In this document: one piece after another, positions 28,138-37,240 of the stretch
Layout of the letters: each line of letters starts with the position of its first letter
Position numbering within the stretch: position 1 is the stretch's first letter
Assembly: GCF_027942865.1 (NCBI RefSeq)
Contig: NC_134521.1
Location: forward strand, 17,920,449 to 17,984,448
Length of the DNA: 64,000 bases
Origin: Odontesthes bonariensis
Taxonomy: Eukaryota; Chordata; Actinopteri; Atheriniformes; Atherinopsidae
Reading direction: 5' to 3'
Made by a program: the position numbers and the translations under genes
The notes under the pieces: generated by a model
What the model saw: the letters and a program-made list of their open reading frames with translations, nothing else
Told to the model about the DNA's origin: nothing
Databases searched by the model: none

Positions 28138-28364
28138 CATTTTAATCATCAATACGAACTGAAGGCTTCAAATTGCAGAGAAACTTGAAATTGCAAACTT
28201 AAATTTGGCAAGCTGTTTTACGTACGTGTACATATTAAACCGCAACATTATTGACACACAGGTAGAGAAGAAGCAGAGAGACTGTTTAGCCAATCAGAAT
28301 ACAATGCAAATCCGTGATGCAGCGAGACCGTGAAAGGTGAACTGCGTTATAGCGAGCCTTCACT
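28138..28364 (+). mobile_element. Tigger-like MITE fragment, left arm
   Basis: Truncated relative of the element at 29,640-30,373: it shares AATCATC..TACGAACTGAAGGC, the CGTGTACATATTAAACCGCAA block and the TIR end CACTG at a TA. Much of the interior is deleted. Directly joins the truncated L2. Confidence 0.75.
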
Positions 28365-28445
28365 GTAATTCCTTTTTACCAGTTCACTTTCCTACCATGG
28401 GCTGTGTTTCCCTCTTGACAAACATCCACAATGCACAGTTGACTT

Positions 28446-28462
28446 TGCCTAAACCCGGGATT

Positions 28463-28512
<50 letters not shown>

Positions 28513-28518
28513 TTCGGC
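28446..28518 (-). tRNA. tRNA-Phe (GAA), possibly degenerate
   Basis: 73-nt tRNA fold with D-arm AGCTCAGTTGGGAGAGC, anticodon loop CTGAAGA (anticodon GAA) and T-arm GGTTCAATCCC. A and B boxes are intact and there is no intron. Acceptor pair 4-69 is G-A instead of G-C, a single mismatch. Mirror partner is at 31,841-31,913. Whether it is transcribed or charged cannot be told from sequence. Confidence 0.8.
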
Positions 28519-28689
28519 TACAAAGGGCTACAATGGCAGCTTTCATTTGGAAAGTAAAACTAGCAACTCGCTCCGTGGAGCGTAGACGACAAAGCTATGG
28601 AGCCAGATAAAGGCCACAAAAACGCAATAATTGATTGTTGTAGCTGAGGAAGAAGCCTCGTGTGTTTCCATTAATGCAGGTTTTTTGTT

Positions 28690-29461
28690 ATTACACTATT
28701 ACTGTAGTATTAGTTATTACAGTGTTGTTACAGTGTTATTACAATATTATTACACTATTACTATAGTATTAGTTATTACAGTCTACACTATTACTGTAGT
28801 ATTAGTTATTAGTGTTATTACACTATTACTGTAGTATTAGTACAATATTACTGTAGTATTAGTTATTACAGTGTTATTACAGTGTTATTACACTATTACC
28901 GTAGTATTATTACACTATTACTGTAGTATTAGTACACTATTACTTTACTATTAGTTATTACAGTTTTATTACACTATTACTATAGTATTAGTTATTACAG
29001 TGTTATTACACTATTTTCTTCTAGTATTAGTTATTAGTGTTATTACACTATTACTGTAGTATTAGTACACTATGACTTTACTATTAGTTATTACAGTGTT
29101 ATTACACTATTACTGTGTTAAGCAGAGAAACCCAGTGTTATTAGAGTGTTATTACAATATTATTGTAGTATTAGTTATTACAGTCTACAATATTACTGTA
29201 GTATAAGTACACTATTACTGTAGTATTAGTTATTACAGTGTTATTACTGTAGTATTAGTACACTATTACTGTAGTACTGTAGTTATTACAGTGTTATCAC
29301 AGTGTTATTACACTATTACTTTACTATTAGTTATTACAGTGTTATTACACTATTACTGTAGTATTAGTTATTACAGTCTACACAATTACTGTAGTATTAG
29401 TACAGTATTACTGTAGTATTAGTTATTACAGTGTTATTACACTATTACTGTTGTATTAGTT
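28690..29461. repeat. ATTA-rich minisatellite, left of centre
   Basis: Irregular array built from TATTACAGTGTTATTACA, CTATTACTGTAGTATTAG and short variants. The reverse-complement array lies at 31,162-31,524. Non-coding. Confidence 0.9.
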
Positions 29462-31161
29462 ATACCTGACGACCTGCACTTGGCCTGATCTGAGTTTTGT
29501 GATAAGCAGGCTGTCACAGTACCTAGCTGAGCCTACAGAGGAGCAATGGGTCACTGTGAAGCATGTCCTGCGATACCTTAAAGGTACAGCAGACAAAGGT
29601 TTAACCTTTAGGAGAAAAAGCACTGAAAATCTTGGTATACAGTGAACCCTCGTTTTTCGCGGGGGTTACGTTCCAAAAAGAACCTGTGATAGGCGAAATC
29701 CGTGAAGTAGTAACCTTTTTTTTTTTACAATTATTATACAACGAAATACTCCATAATACATTGAAACCTTTTTACAGGCCCAAGCATTTGTTTAACAAAT
29801 AAAAGTACTGTATAAAGGTTTTTTTTTTTTACAAATAACTACTGTACTGTAAAATAATCATTTCAATCATCAGTACGAACTGAAGGCTTCAAATTGCGGA
29901 GATCAGCACCGCCCCACCGCGACCCGAGTCATTGGATTAGAACGGGAGAAAATGAAAAATGATCATGAAAAGAAATACAAAGTACAGTAGCACAAATAGT
30001 GACTCACGTGTATTTCACTGCTCTTCTGACTGAGCCGCTGCATCCTGACTCCGCTCTGTAGCGTTTTTTTCTTCTAAAGCCTGCGGTGCAGGTGTGTTGT
30101 TTTAGAGAAGAACATAGTTATCGGTAGTTGTTGTCGCTCTTTTTTCTTCTGGGCAAAAAGATTCTTATATACCGACATGCCACCATCGATTATGTTTGAG
30201 AACTGTAATGAATGTGTACGTGTACATATTAAACCGCAACGTTATTGACACACAGGTAGAGAAGAAGCGGAGAGACTGTTTAGCCAATCAGAATGCAGAA
30301 CACAATGCACGATGCAAATCCGTGAAGCAGCGAGACCGTGAAAGGTGAATTGCGTTATAGCGAGGGTTCACTGTACAAGCCTACAGCGATGCCGACTGGG
30401 CAGCTGATAACAGTGATCGCCACAGTACCACAGGATACTGTGTAAGCCTTAGTGAAAACAGTGCACTTGTTTCATGGAAGACGAAGAAGCAACCTACTGT
30501 TGCACTTTCCACAGGCGAAGCAGAGTATATGGCACTTGCTTCTACTGTTCAAGAGTGTCTTTACCTTGAGCAATTACTGGGGAATATGGATGGTTACAAA
30601 TACACACAAACGTTCATACATGAAGACAATCAGGGAACAATTGCTCTTGCCAGAAACCCTGTAAACAGAAAGCGTTCTACTGATGAGATGGTCGCTGATT
30701 TGATGACGAAACCTGTCAGCAAGTTCAAACTGAGAAAGTTTGCAGGTCTTCTTTTTGGTGATTAATATGTGTAAGCCAAGGGTACACATTTGTTAAATTC
30801 TGTTTGATGTTTTTCTGTTACCAACCTGAGTACAAGTGGGGGTGTTAAAATATATAAGAAATGTACTGTATGTCCTCAGGATGAATGATGTTGCTGTGTT
30901 CTTGTTGTAACACCAGAGAGCGCAAGAGCGCACACAATGATTAATGTGTATCAATACGATATTGTATTTTTGGCACTATGGACTTACAGTAGTTGGACAT
31001 TTTTATGTGTGCATTTGTCATATGCGTCTCAGTCTACGTTCAGCTCAACTGGCAGATGGCCACGTTTTATGGTTCAGTGAAATAAATAAGATCAAATGTA
31101 AAGAACTCGTCAGCTCCTTCCCTACGAATCGTCAGCAGCAACACTGATGATAAACTCAACA
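29462..31161 (+). mobile_element. Ty1/copia retrotransposon remnant with 3' LTR
   Basis: The 5' part is lost. Remaining pol (29,462-29,639 and 30,374-30,765) encodes the end of RT (RLSQYLAEPTEEQWVTVKHV) and the copia RNase H motifs SDADWA, STTGYC, WKTKKQPTVALSTGEAEYMA and EDNQGTIALARNP. About 25 residues usually found after NPVNRKRS are missing before DLMTKPV; stop at about 30,765. A purine tract (AAGTGGGGG) precedes a putative 3' LTR that starts TGTTAAAATA at 30,843 and ends near 31,161 (end uncertain). Interrupted by the Tigger-like MITE. Confidence 0.8.
29640..30373. mobile_element. Tigger-like (Tc1/mariner) MITE, 734 bp
   Basis: Ends CAGTGAACCCTCG, with the complement at the right, flanked by TA dinucleotides (29,638-29,639 and 30,374-30,375). 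The left end continues into CGCGGGGGTTACGTTCC, the classical Tigger/pogo end pattern. No transposase. Removing it with one TA leaves the copia frame continuous, which proves it is inserted in that element. Confidence 0.9.
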
Positions 31162-31524
31162 AATACTACAGTAATAGTGTACTAATACTACAGTAATAGT
31201 ACACTATTATTACACTATAATAGTAACTAATAGTAAAGTAATAGTGTAATAACACTGTAATAAACCTGTAATAACACTGTAATAACTACAGTAATACTAC
31301 AGTACTACATTAATAGTTTACTAATACTACAGTAATAGTGTAATAACACTAATAACTAATACTACAGTGATACTGTACTAACACTACAGTAATAGTGTAG
31401 ACTGTAATAACTAATACTACAGTAATAGTGTACTCATACTACAGTAATAGCATACTAATACTACAGTAATAGCGTACTAATACTACAGTATTAATGTAAT
31501 AACACTGTAATAACGTTGTAATAA
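31162..31524. repeat. ATTA-rich minisatellite, right of centre
   Basis: Reverse complement of the array at 28,690-29,461, about half as long (units such as ACTAATACTACAGTAATAGT). Confidence 0.9.
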
Positions 31525-31583
31525 TGTTGGGAGAGCGTCAGACTGACGATCTGAAGGTCCCTGGTTCAATCCCGGGTTTCGGC
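31525..31583 (+). pseudogene. Truncated tRNA-Phe pseudogene with altered anticodon loop
   Basis: Starts inside the D-loop (GTTGGGAGAGC) directly after the minisatellite and ends TTTCGGCA. The anticodon loop reads CTGACGA, so the triplet is GAC instead of GAA. Lacks the 5' acceptor strand and A box, so cannot be functional. Its 3' flank duplicates that of the next copy. Confidence 0.8.
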
Positions 31584-31840
31584 AAAAAGTACTGTGCATT
31601 GTGGATGTTTGTCAAGAGGGAAACACAGCCCTCCCATGTTAGGAAAGTGAACTGGTAAAAAGGAATTATCTCAAAAAACCTGGATTAATGAAAACACACA
31701 AGGCTTCTTCCTCAGCTACAACAGTCAATTATTGCATTTTTGTGGCCTTTATCTGGCTCCACAGCTTTGTCGTCTACACTCCACGGAGCGAGCTTCCGGT
31801 TTTACTTACCAAATGAAAGCTGCCATTGTAGCCCTTTGTA

Positions 31841-31846
31841 GCCAAA

Positions 31847-31896
<50 letters not shown>

Positions 31897-31913
31897 AATC
31901 CCGGGTTTCGGCA
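31841..31913 (+). tRNA. tRNA-Phe (GAA), possibly degenerate
   Basis: 73-nt tRNA fold with the same D-arm, GAA anticodon loop and T-arm as the copy at 28,446-28,518, ending TTTCGGCA. Acceptor position 4 is A, opposite C69, so one pair is lost. This is the same pair that is lost in the mirror copy, but through the other strand of the stem. Confidence 0.8.
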
Positions 31914-31991
31914 AAGACTACTATGAATTGCGGATGTTTGTCAAGAGGGAAACACAGCCCATGGTAGGAAAGTGAACTGGTAAAGGAATTA

Positions 31992-32353
31992 CAGTGAACC
32001 CTCGCTATAACGCAGTTCACCTTTCACGGTGTTGCTGCTTCATGGATTTGCATTCTGATTGGCTAAACAGTCTCTCTGCTTCTTCTGTGTGTCCATAAAG
32101 TGGTGGTTTAATATGTACACGTATGTAAAACAGTTTGCAATTTCAAGTTTCTCTCTCGAAAAAACACACCTGCACCACAGGCTTTAGAAGAAAAAAACTT
32201 TACAGAGTCAGGATGCAGCGGCTCAGTCAGAAGAGCAGTGAAATACACGTGAGTCACTATTTGTCCTACTGTACTTTGTATTTTTTCTCATTTTTTATTT
32301 TCTCCCGTTCTGGTGCTGATCTCCGCAATTTGAAGCCTTCAGTTCGTATTGAT
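31992..32353 (-). mobile_element. Tigger-like MITE fragment, right arm
   Basis: Begins with TIR CAGTGAACCCTCGC at a TA and runs to TACGAACTG..ATTGATGATTAAAA, the mirror of 28,138-28,364 but longer inside (contains the TCAGTCAGAAGAGCAGTG region of the full element). Confidence 0.75.
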
Positions 32354-32452
32354 GATTAAAATGTTGTGTTAAACGACATCAGGTTGAATACTGATTCTGG
32401 TAATGTTTCAGTCCTGGTTCTGTTGGACCTCAGCGCTGCGTTTGATACTGTA

Positions 32453-32650
32453 TGTATTGTTTTTTGTTGTGGGTACTCAATAAGGACACCGTTGCTTGAA
32501 GAGATAATGTACTTTATCCAAGTTGGGTTCATATGCACAGTAACAACAACCAAGTCCGACCCTCGTGGTTCATGTGCTCCCAGACACCACACGCCCCCTG
32601 CTGTCTGGTAATATGAGCTAAGCAAATAAGCATTTGCTGTTATCATTACA
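32453..32650 (-). repeat. 3' LTR of the gypsy element
   Basis: 198 bp; on the plus strand starts TGTATTG and ends CATTACA. I found no difference from the other LTR. Confidence 0.95.
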
Positions 32651-32984
32651 TCTTCCCTTTTTTCTTTCAAAATAAAAGCATTCTAGTTTTATGAACATAA
32701 CCTCTCAGTTCAACATAAAGGAATTTTACTTCTATAACAATGACTTCTTTCTCTTTCAAACATAAACATAAATTCTCACTCTTGACAAACTTAAAGTCAT
32801 CTTCCTTCATATGATGAATAACGATATACCTCTTTTTATTTGGTAAACTAAACTCAGTCAACTTAAAGTTAACAACACAACCAGTTTGCACTAACCTCAG
32901 TCTGTACCACTTAAGTACACAACTGTTCTAACACTTAAAGAGGTATCATGACATCATAACCTTGCAACCAAGATATAAACATGT

Positions 32985-35900
32985 TTAAATCTGTTCAATG
33001 AGTCTCTCAGGTGGTGTCACGTTTCTTGACGATTTCCTGAGTGTTTGTTCTTGCATGTGAGTAGGTGCCTCAGGTGATGGAGTCTTGAGTGTGTGTTGAG
33101 GTTGTTCAGCAGCCTCAACCCTCTGTTCTACTGTCGCGGGTCCCTTGAGAAGATCTCTGCGATTTCGTCTCAGGAGAGCTCCATCTTCTGTCTGTATGGT
33201 GTATGACCTTGGCTGAACTTCACTTAACACTTTTGCTTTCTGTGCCCATGTGTTTGTTTTGTCTTTAAACCTCACTTGGTCCCCTGCATGCAGTTCAGGT
33301 AGGTTCTTTGTTCCTCTGTCATAATAGAACTTCTGCTTTGCTTTTTGCTGCTCCTTGACCTTCTTCACACTGTCTCCCTCCTTTGTTTTGAGCAGGTCAT
33401 CCTGGATGGGCAGGTTTGATCTCAGGCGTCGTCCCATCAGGAGCTGAGCTGGTGACACACCACACTCAAGTGGAGTTGTGCGATATATCAGCAGGCTCTG
33501 GTAGAAGTCAGTGTCACCGTCTCTTGCCTTACCCATCAGCCTCTTCACCGTTTGGACTGACTTTTCCACCAGCCCGTTAGATTGTGGGTAATGAGGACTT
33601 GATGTTGTGTGAACAAAGTCCCATTCTGCAGCGAACTGTCTGAACCTCATGTTGGAAAATTGTGGTCCGTTGTCTGTGAATACTTCACCTGGCACACCGT
33701 GTCTTGAGAATATGGCTTTCATGGATGTAATAACAGCCTCTGCGGTTGTGGTGTGCAATCTACATACCTCTGGATACAGGGAATAATAGTCTGTGACCAC
33801 AATGTAGTCCTTTCCTCCAGAAACAAAGAGGTCAGCACCAACCTTCTGATAAGGTCGGTCTGGCACAGGGTGTGGCTTAAGTGGCTCTGCAGGATTGCTT
33901 GCTTGATATTTCAGACATATCGAGCAGTTTGACACCTCGTTTGTCACATCCTGATTGATCCGTGGCCAATACATCACCTCACGTGCTCTCTTTTTGCATT
34001 TTTCAATGCCAAGATGCCCTGTATGTATCTTTTTGAGCATGTCTCCTCGCAGATTCTTTGGGATGACTATCTTGCTTCCCTTGTAGATGATACCCTCCAC
34101 CACTGACAGCTCTGCTCTGCAGTTCCAGTACTCTTGAATGACAGGTGAGCAGTCTTGCTTACAGTTGGGCCATCCATCTATGATCGTGTTGCACAGTGTT
34201 TCCAACGTGTCGTCTTTGCTTGTCTCAGTTCTTATGAGCTCCATTTTCCCATCTGCGATAGGCAGTGCACTTGTGATCATGTTCACATATGCTTTTACAT
34301 CATCATCCATTTTGGTGTTCGCCGGCTCTTTCGGGTCAACAGCCCTGGATAAAGTGTCAGCTGTGTACATCAGCTTACCAGGGGTGTACATCACGTTGAG
34401 TGTGTAGCGTTGCAGCCGGATCATCATTCTTTGGATTCTCAGCGGACAGTCATTGAGTGGCTTTTGGAACAATGCAATCAGAGGTTTATGGTCAGTTTCA
34501 ACACTGATTGCTTGCCCTGACACAAACTGGTGGAATCTTTCACAGGCATATGTTATGCTGAGCAGTTCTTTTTCAATTTGTGCATATCTTGTCTCTGCAT
34601 CCGTCATGGATCGCGAAGCATATGCAACAGGTTGCCAGTCATCATACTTCTGCATAAGAACAGCTCCAAGCCCACTCTGTGATGCATCTGATGAGATCTT
34701 AATAGGTCTCACTGGATCATAAAACTTCAGAACTGGTTCCTCTGTAAGCAGTTTTTTCATGTCACACCATGATTTCTCATGTTCATGATTCCACTCCCAT
34801 TCAATTTTCTTTTCAGTCAGCTGTCTCAGTGGCGCCATCTTTTCAGAGAGATTGGGTATGAATTTTCCCATGTAGTTGATCATGCCATTAAACCTCTGCA
34901 CGTCCTTCTTGCATTGTGGCCTTGGCATGTTTTCAATTGCTGACACTTTTCTAGGATCCGGTCTGATGCCTTCACTGCTCAGGATGTCTCCCACAAATGT
35001 CAGTTCCTTCACACCCAGCTGGCATTTCTCTTTATTCAGCTTCAGGTTTGCTTTTCTGGTTGCCTCAAGAACTTTTCTCAGTCTCATGTCATGGTCAGCT
35101 TTTGTGCTGCCCCACACGATGATGTCATCCATTGATGTGTCGACTCCTTCTAGGTGCTCATAAATCATGTGTATCGTTTTGTGATACACCTCAGGTGCTG
35201 AGGCAATGCCGAATGGCAGTCGCCGGAATCTATATCTGCCAAATGGACTGTTGAATGTGCACAGTTTTGAGCTTTCACTGTCCAGCTTTAGCTGCCAAAA
35301 TCCTGATGATGCATCTAGTTTGCTGAAGTACTTTGCATTTGCAAACTGTGACATTATTTCTTCTCTTGTAGGCAGTTTGAAATGTTCTCTCTTTATTACT
35401 CTGTTCAGATCTCTAGGATCCATGCAAACTCTGGGCTTTCCATTCTTTTTCTCCACAATGACAAGAGAACTCACCCACTCAGTTGGTTCATCAATCTTTT
35501 CAATTACTCCCAGGTTCTCCATCCTGTCCAACTCATCTTTCAGCGGCTTTCGAAGAGCAAATGGCACCTTGCGGCATGGATGAATGACTGGTGGCACACT
35601 TTTATCCACTCTGATTGTGTGTTCTCCAGAAAGGCAGCCAAGACCCTGGAATAGGTCACCATATTCTTTCATCAACTCATCATAGTCCATATCATCAGTT
35701 TCTACAACGAGCACTCTCTTAACTAGGTTCAGTCTCTCACAGGCATTTAAACCTAGTATGGGCTGCACATTCTTTGGCACCACGATGAATGTTAGTGTAT
35801 GCTCTTTGTCCTTGTGTGTCACTTTAACCATGCATTTTCCTTTCACAGGTATTTCTGCTCCAGAGTATCCACTCACTTTCACCTTTGTTGCATGTATTTT

Positions 35901-36872
35901 GGGTCTGGGTCTGATTTTCTTGAAGTCTGCTTCTGATATGACGTTTGCTTGAGCTCCGGTATCCAGCTTAACCTCCAAATGCGTGTCATTCACTTTTAGT
36001 GTCATTATCCAATCCTTTTTTCCCATTTTGTTTTCTATCACAGCATCTACATAGAATTCCTCCATGTCATCTTCATCCACTGTATGGACTTTGCTTTGTC
36101 TTGGGGTTTGATTCTTGCAGCACCGAGCATAATGGTTATTTTTGTTACAGTTGTTGCATAGTTTGCCATATGCCGGACATTTTTTAGGTGGATGCTGCGT
36201 GCCACATCGACCACAAGTCTTTTCTTTTCGGTCTCTGTTAAATGGTGACTTTGATTGTTGTTTAATTTCAGAGGTAGCACTCTTTTTATTGACTCTGTGT
36301 GTGTTCTTATTCACTGCATCTACCTTGCAGCCATCACTGAACAGTTCTTTTGCTTGTACTTTCACAGCCTCAGCCGCTCTGCACAGTTTTAATGCTTTTT
36401 CCAGGTCGAGATTTTCTTCTCTCAGTAGCCTCTCCCTTAGACCATTATCTGGAATCCCGCACACAAGTCTGTCCTTTATCAAAGAGTCTGTCAGTCCTCC
36501 AAATTCACACGTCTTACTTCTGTTCCGCAGCTCTGTTACATACTGTTCAATTGTCTCCCCTGTCTTCTGTGCACATGTGAAGAATCTGTGCCTCTCAAAT
36601 GTCACATTTCTCTTAGGTATACAGTAAGCCTCAAACTGCTCCATTATTTTATTCAGCTTCATTCCGTCTCCATCAGCAAACGTGAAGTTATTATAGACTT
36701 CCAATGCGTCCTCACCCACTACGTGCAAAAACACTGACGCTTGCTTTTTGTCACTTTCCTCGTCCAGTCCAATTGCCGCCAGGTACAAAGCAAAACGTTG
36801 CTTAAACCTTCTCCAATTTTCAGCCACATTCCCAGTCAGCTGAAGGGCGGGTGGTGGGTGTAAGCCGTCCAT
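32985..36872 (-). CDS. gag-pol polyprotein of Ty3/gypsy element
   Basis: Single 1,295-codon frame with no stop. In order: capsid-like gag region (to about residue 215); two zinc knuckles (C220-x2-C-x3-H-x4-C232 and C239-x2-C-x4-H-x3-C251); aspartic protease with LDTGAQ (D304); reverse transcriptase with D520 and the SMDD box (D582, D583); RNase H (D729, E769, D793); integrase zinc-binding H950, H953-equivalent, C983, C986; and integrase core D1014, D1067, E1103. Gag and pol are fused in one frame, so no frameshift is needed. The motif pattern suggests a Mag-like clade (inference). It copies the element through RNA into new genomic sites; it has no role for the host here. Confidence 0.95.
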   Translation of the reverse strand: MDGLHPPPALQLTGNVAENWRRFKQRFALYLAAIGLDEESDKKQASVFLHVVGEDALEVYNNFTFADGDGMKLNKIMEQFEAYCIPKRNVTFERHRFFTCAQKTGETIEQYVTELRNRSKTCEFGGLTDSLIKDRLVCGIPDNGLRERLLREENLDLEKALKLCRAAEAVKVQAKELFSDGCKVDAVNKNTHRVNKKSATSEIKQQSKSPFNRDRKEKTCGRCGTQHPPKKCPAYGKLCNNCNKNNHYARCCKNQTPRQSKVHTVDEDDMEEFYVDAVIENKMGKKDWIMTLKVNDTHLEVKLDTGAQANVISEADFKKIRPRPKIHATKVKVSGYSGAEIPVKGKCMVKVTHKDKEHTLTFIVVPKNVQPILGLNACERLNLVKRVLVVETDDMDYDELMKEYGDLFQGLGCLSGEHTIRVDKSVPPVIHPCRKVPFALRKPLKDELDRMENLGVIEKIDEPTEWVSSLVIVEKKNGKPRVCMDPRDLNRVIKREHFKLPTREEIMSQFANAKYFSKLDASSGFWQLKLDSESSKLCTFNSPFGRYRFRRLPFGIASAPEVYHKTIHMIYEHLEGVDTSMDDIIVWGSTKADHDMRLRKVLEATRKANLKLNKEKCQLGVKELTFVGDILSSEGIRPDPRKVSAIENMPRPQCKKDVQRFNGMINYMGKFIPNLSEKMAPLRQLTEKKIEWEWNHEHEKSWCDMKKLLTEEPVLKFYDPVRPIKISSDASQSGLGAVLMQKYDDWQPVAYASRSMTDAETRYAQIEKELLSITYACERFHQFVSGQAISVETDHKPLIALFQKPLNDCPLRIQRMMIRLQRYTLNVMYTPGKLMYTADTLSRAVDPKEPANTKMDDDVKAYVNMITSALPIADGKMELIRTETSKDDTLETLCNTIIDGWPNCKQDCSPVIQEYWNCRAELSVVEGIIYKGSKIVIPKNLRGDMLKKIHTGHLGIEKCKKRAREVMYWPRINQDVTNEVSNCSICLKYQASNPAEPLKPHPVPDRPYQKVGADLFVSGGKDYIVVTDYYSLYPEVCRLHTTTAEAVITSMKAIFSRHGVPGEVFTDNGPQFSNMRFRQFAAEWDFVHTTSSPHYPQSNGLVEKSVQTVKRLMGKARDGDTDFYQSLLIYRTTPLECGVSPAQLLMGRRLRSNLPIQDDLLKTKEGDSVKKVKEQQKAKQKFYYDRGTKNLPELHAGDQVRFKDKTNTWAQKAKVLSEVQPRSYTIQTEDGALLRRNRRDLLKGPATVEQRVEAAEQPQHTLKTPSPEAPTHMQEQTLRKSSRNVTPPERLIEQI

Positions 36873-37030
36873 GTTGCTGTCGCTAGGTCCTCACGGCGAG
36901 TTAGCAACAAAAAGTTCACTGCTAAGCTGATGCGTCGTTACCGTTAGCTGGGTGGCTTATCGCGCTAGCTTGCCTCGGTAGCTCGTCCTTGTTGTTAATG
37001 TTCACGTCCGTTACCTCTCTTCAAGTCCAT

Positions 37031-37042
37031 CTTCTGACACCA
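37031..37042 (-). promoter_or_regulatory. Primer binding site (tRNA-Leu type) of the gypsy element
   Basis: On the element strand TGGTGTCAGAAG follows the 5' LTR directly and is complementary to the 3' end of vertebrate tRNA-Leu (CTTCTGACA plus CCA). Confidence 0.7.
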
Positions 37043-37240
37043 TGTATTGTTTTTTGTTGTGGGTACTCAATAAGGACACCGTTGCTTGAAGAGATAATGT
37101 ACTTTATCCAAGTTGGGTTCATATGCACAGTAACAACAACCAAGTCCGACCCTCGTGGTTCATGTGCTCCCAGACACCACACGCCCCCTGCTGTCTGGTA
37201 ATATGAGCTAAGCAAATAAGCATTTGCTGTTATCATTACA
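37043..37240 (-). repeat. 5' LTR of the gypsy element
   Basis: 198 bp, same as 32,453-32,650; contains the element promoter (no clear TATA identified). Confidence 0.95.

Larger units (their letters stand above)
15310..28139 (-). mobile_element. L2 LINE of the left palindrome arm, split by a hAT complex
   Basis: L2 fragment present in two pieces: 27,372-28,139 (5' side: LLDLSAAF, a truncated GVLQGSIL box, YADNTQLYVS, then LIDSDLTFSSH) and 15,310-15,789 (3' side: HLQLIQNAA, TRTKRSEHITPVL and the TTTATTTATATAGC tail). The split falls exactly at the 8-bp duplication TTTAATGC. The copy is 5'-truncated next to a Tigger-like fragment at the same point as the right-arm L2, which shows the two arms derive from one ancestral segment. 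Confidence 0.9.
32453..37240 (-). mobile_element. Ty3/gypsy LTR retrotransposon, complete, 4,788 bp
   Basis: Two 198-bp LTRs that look identical, a 5-bp duplication CTGTA (32448-32452 and 37241-37245), one uninterrupted gag-pol frame, a tRNA-Leu-type primer site after the 5' LTR (37,042 downward) and a purine tract before the 3' LTR (about 32,651-32,670, AAAAAAGGGAAGA on the element strand). No envelope gene. The intact structure and equal LTRs indicate very recent insertion, after the palindrome formed, since the left arm lacks it. Confidence 0.95.

Noticed and set aside
28690-31524. The regular short repeats looked at first like a CRISPR-type array
   Set aside because: Units are irregular, overlap in phase, have no constant-length unique spacers, and the surrounding genes are vertebrate. 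It is an AT-rich minisatellite.
33600-36630. Plus-strand open frames opposite the gypsy gag-pol gene
   Set aside because: All are antisense shadows of the 1,295-codon minus-strand frame and show no domain.
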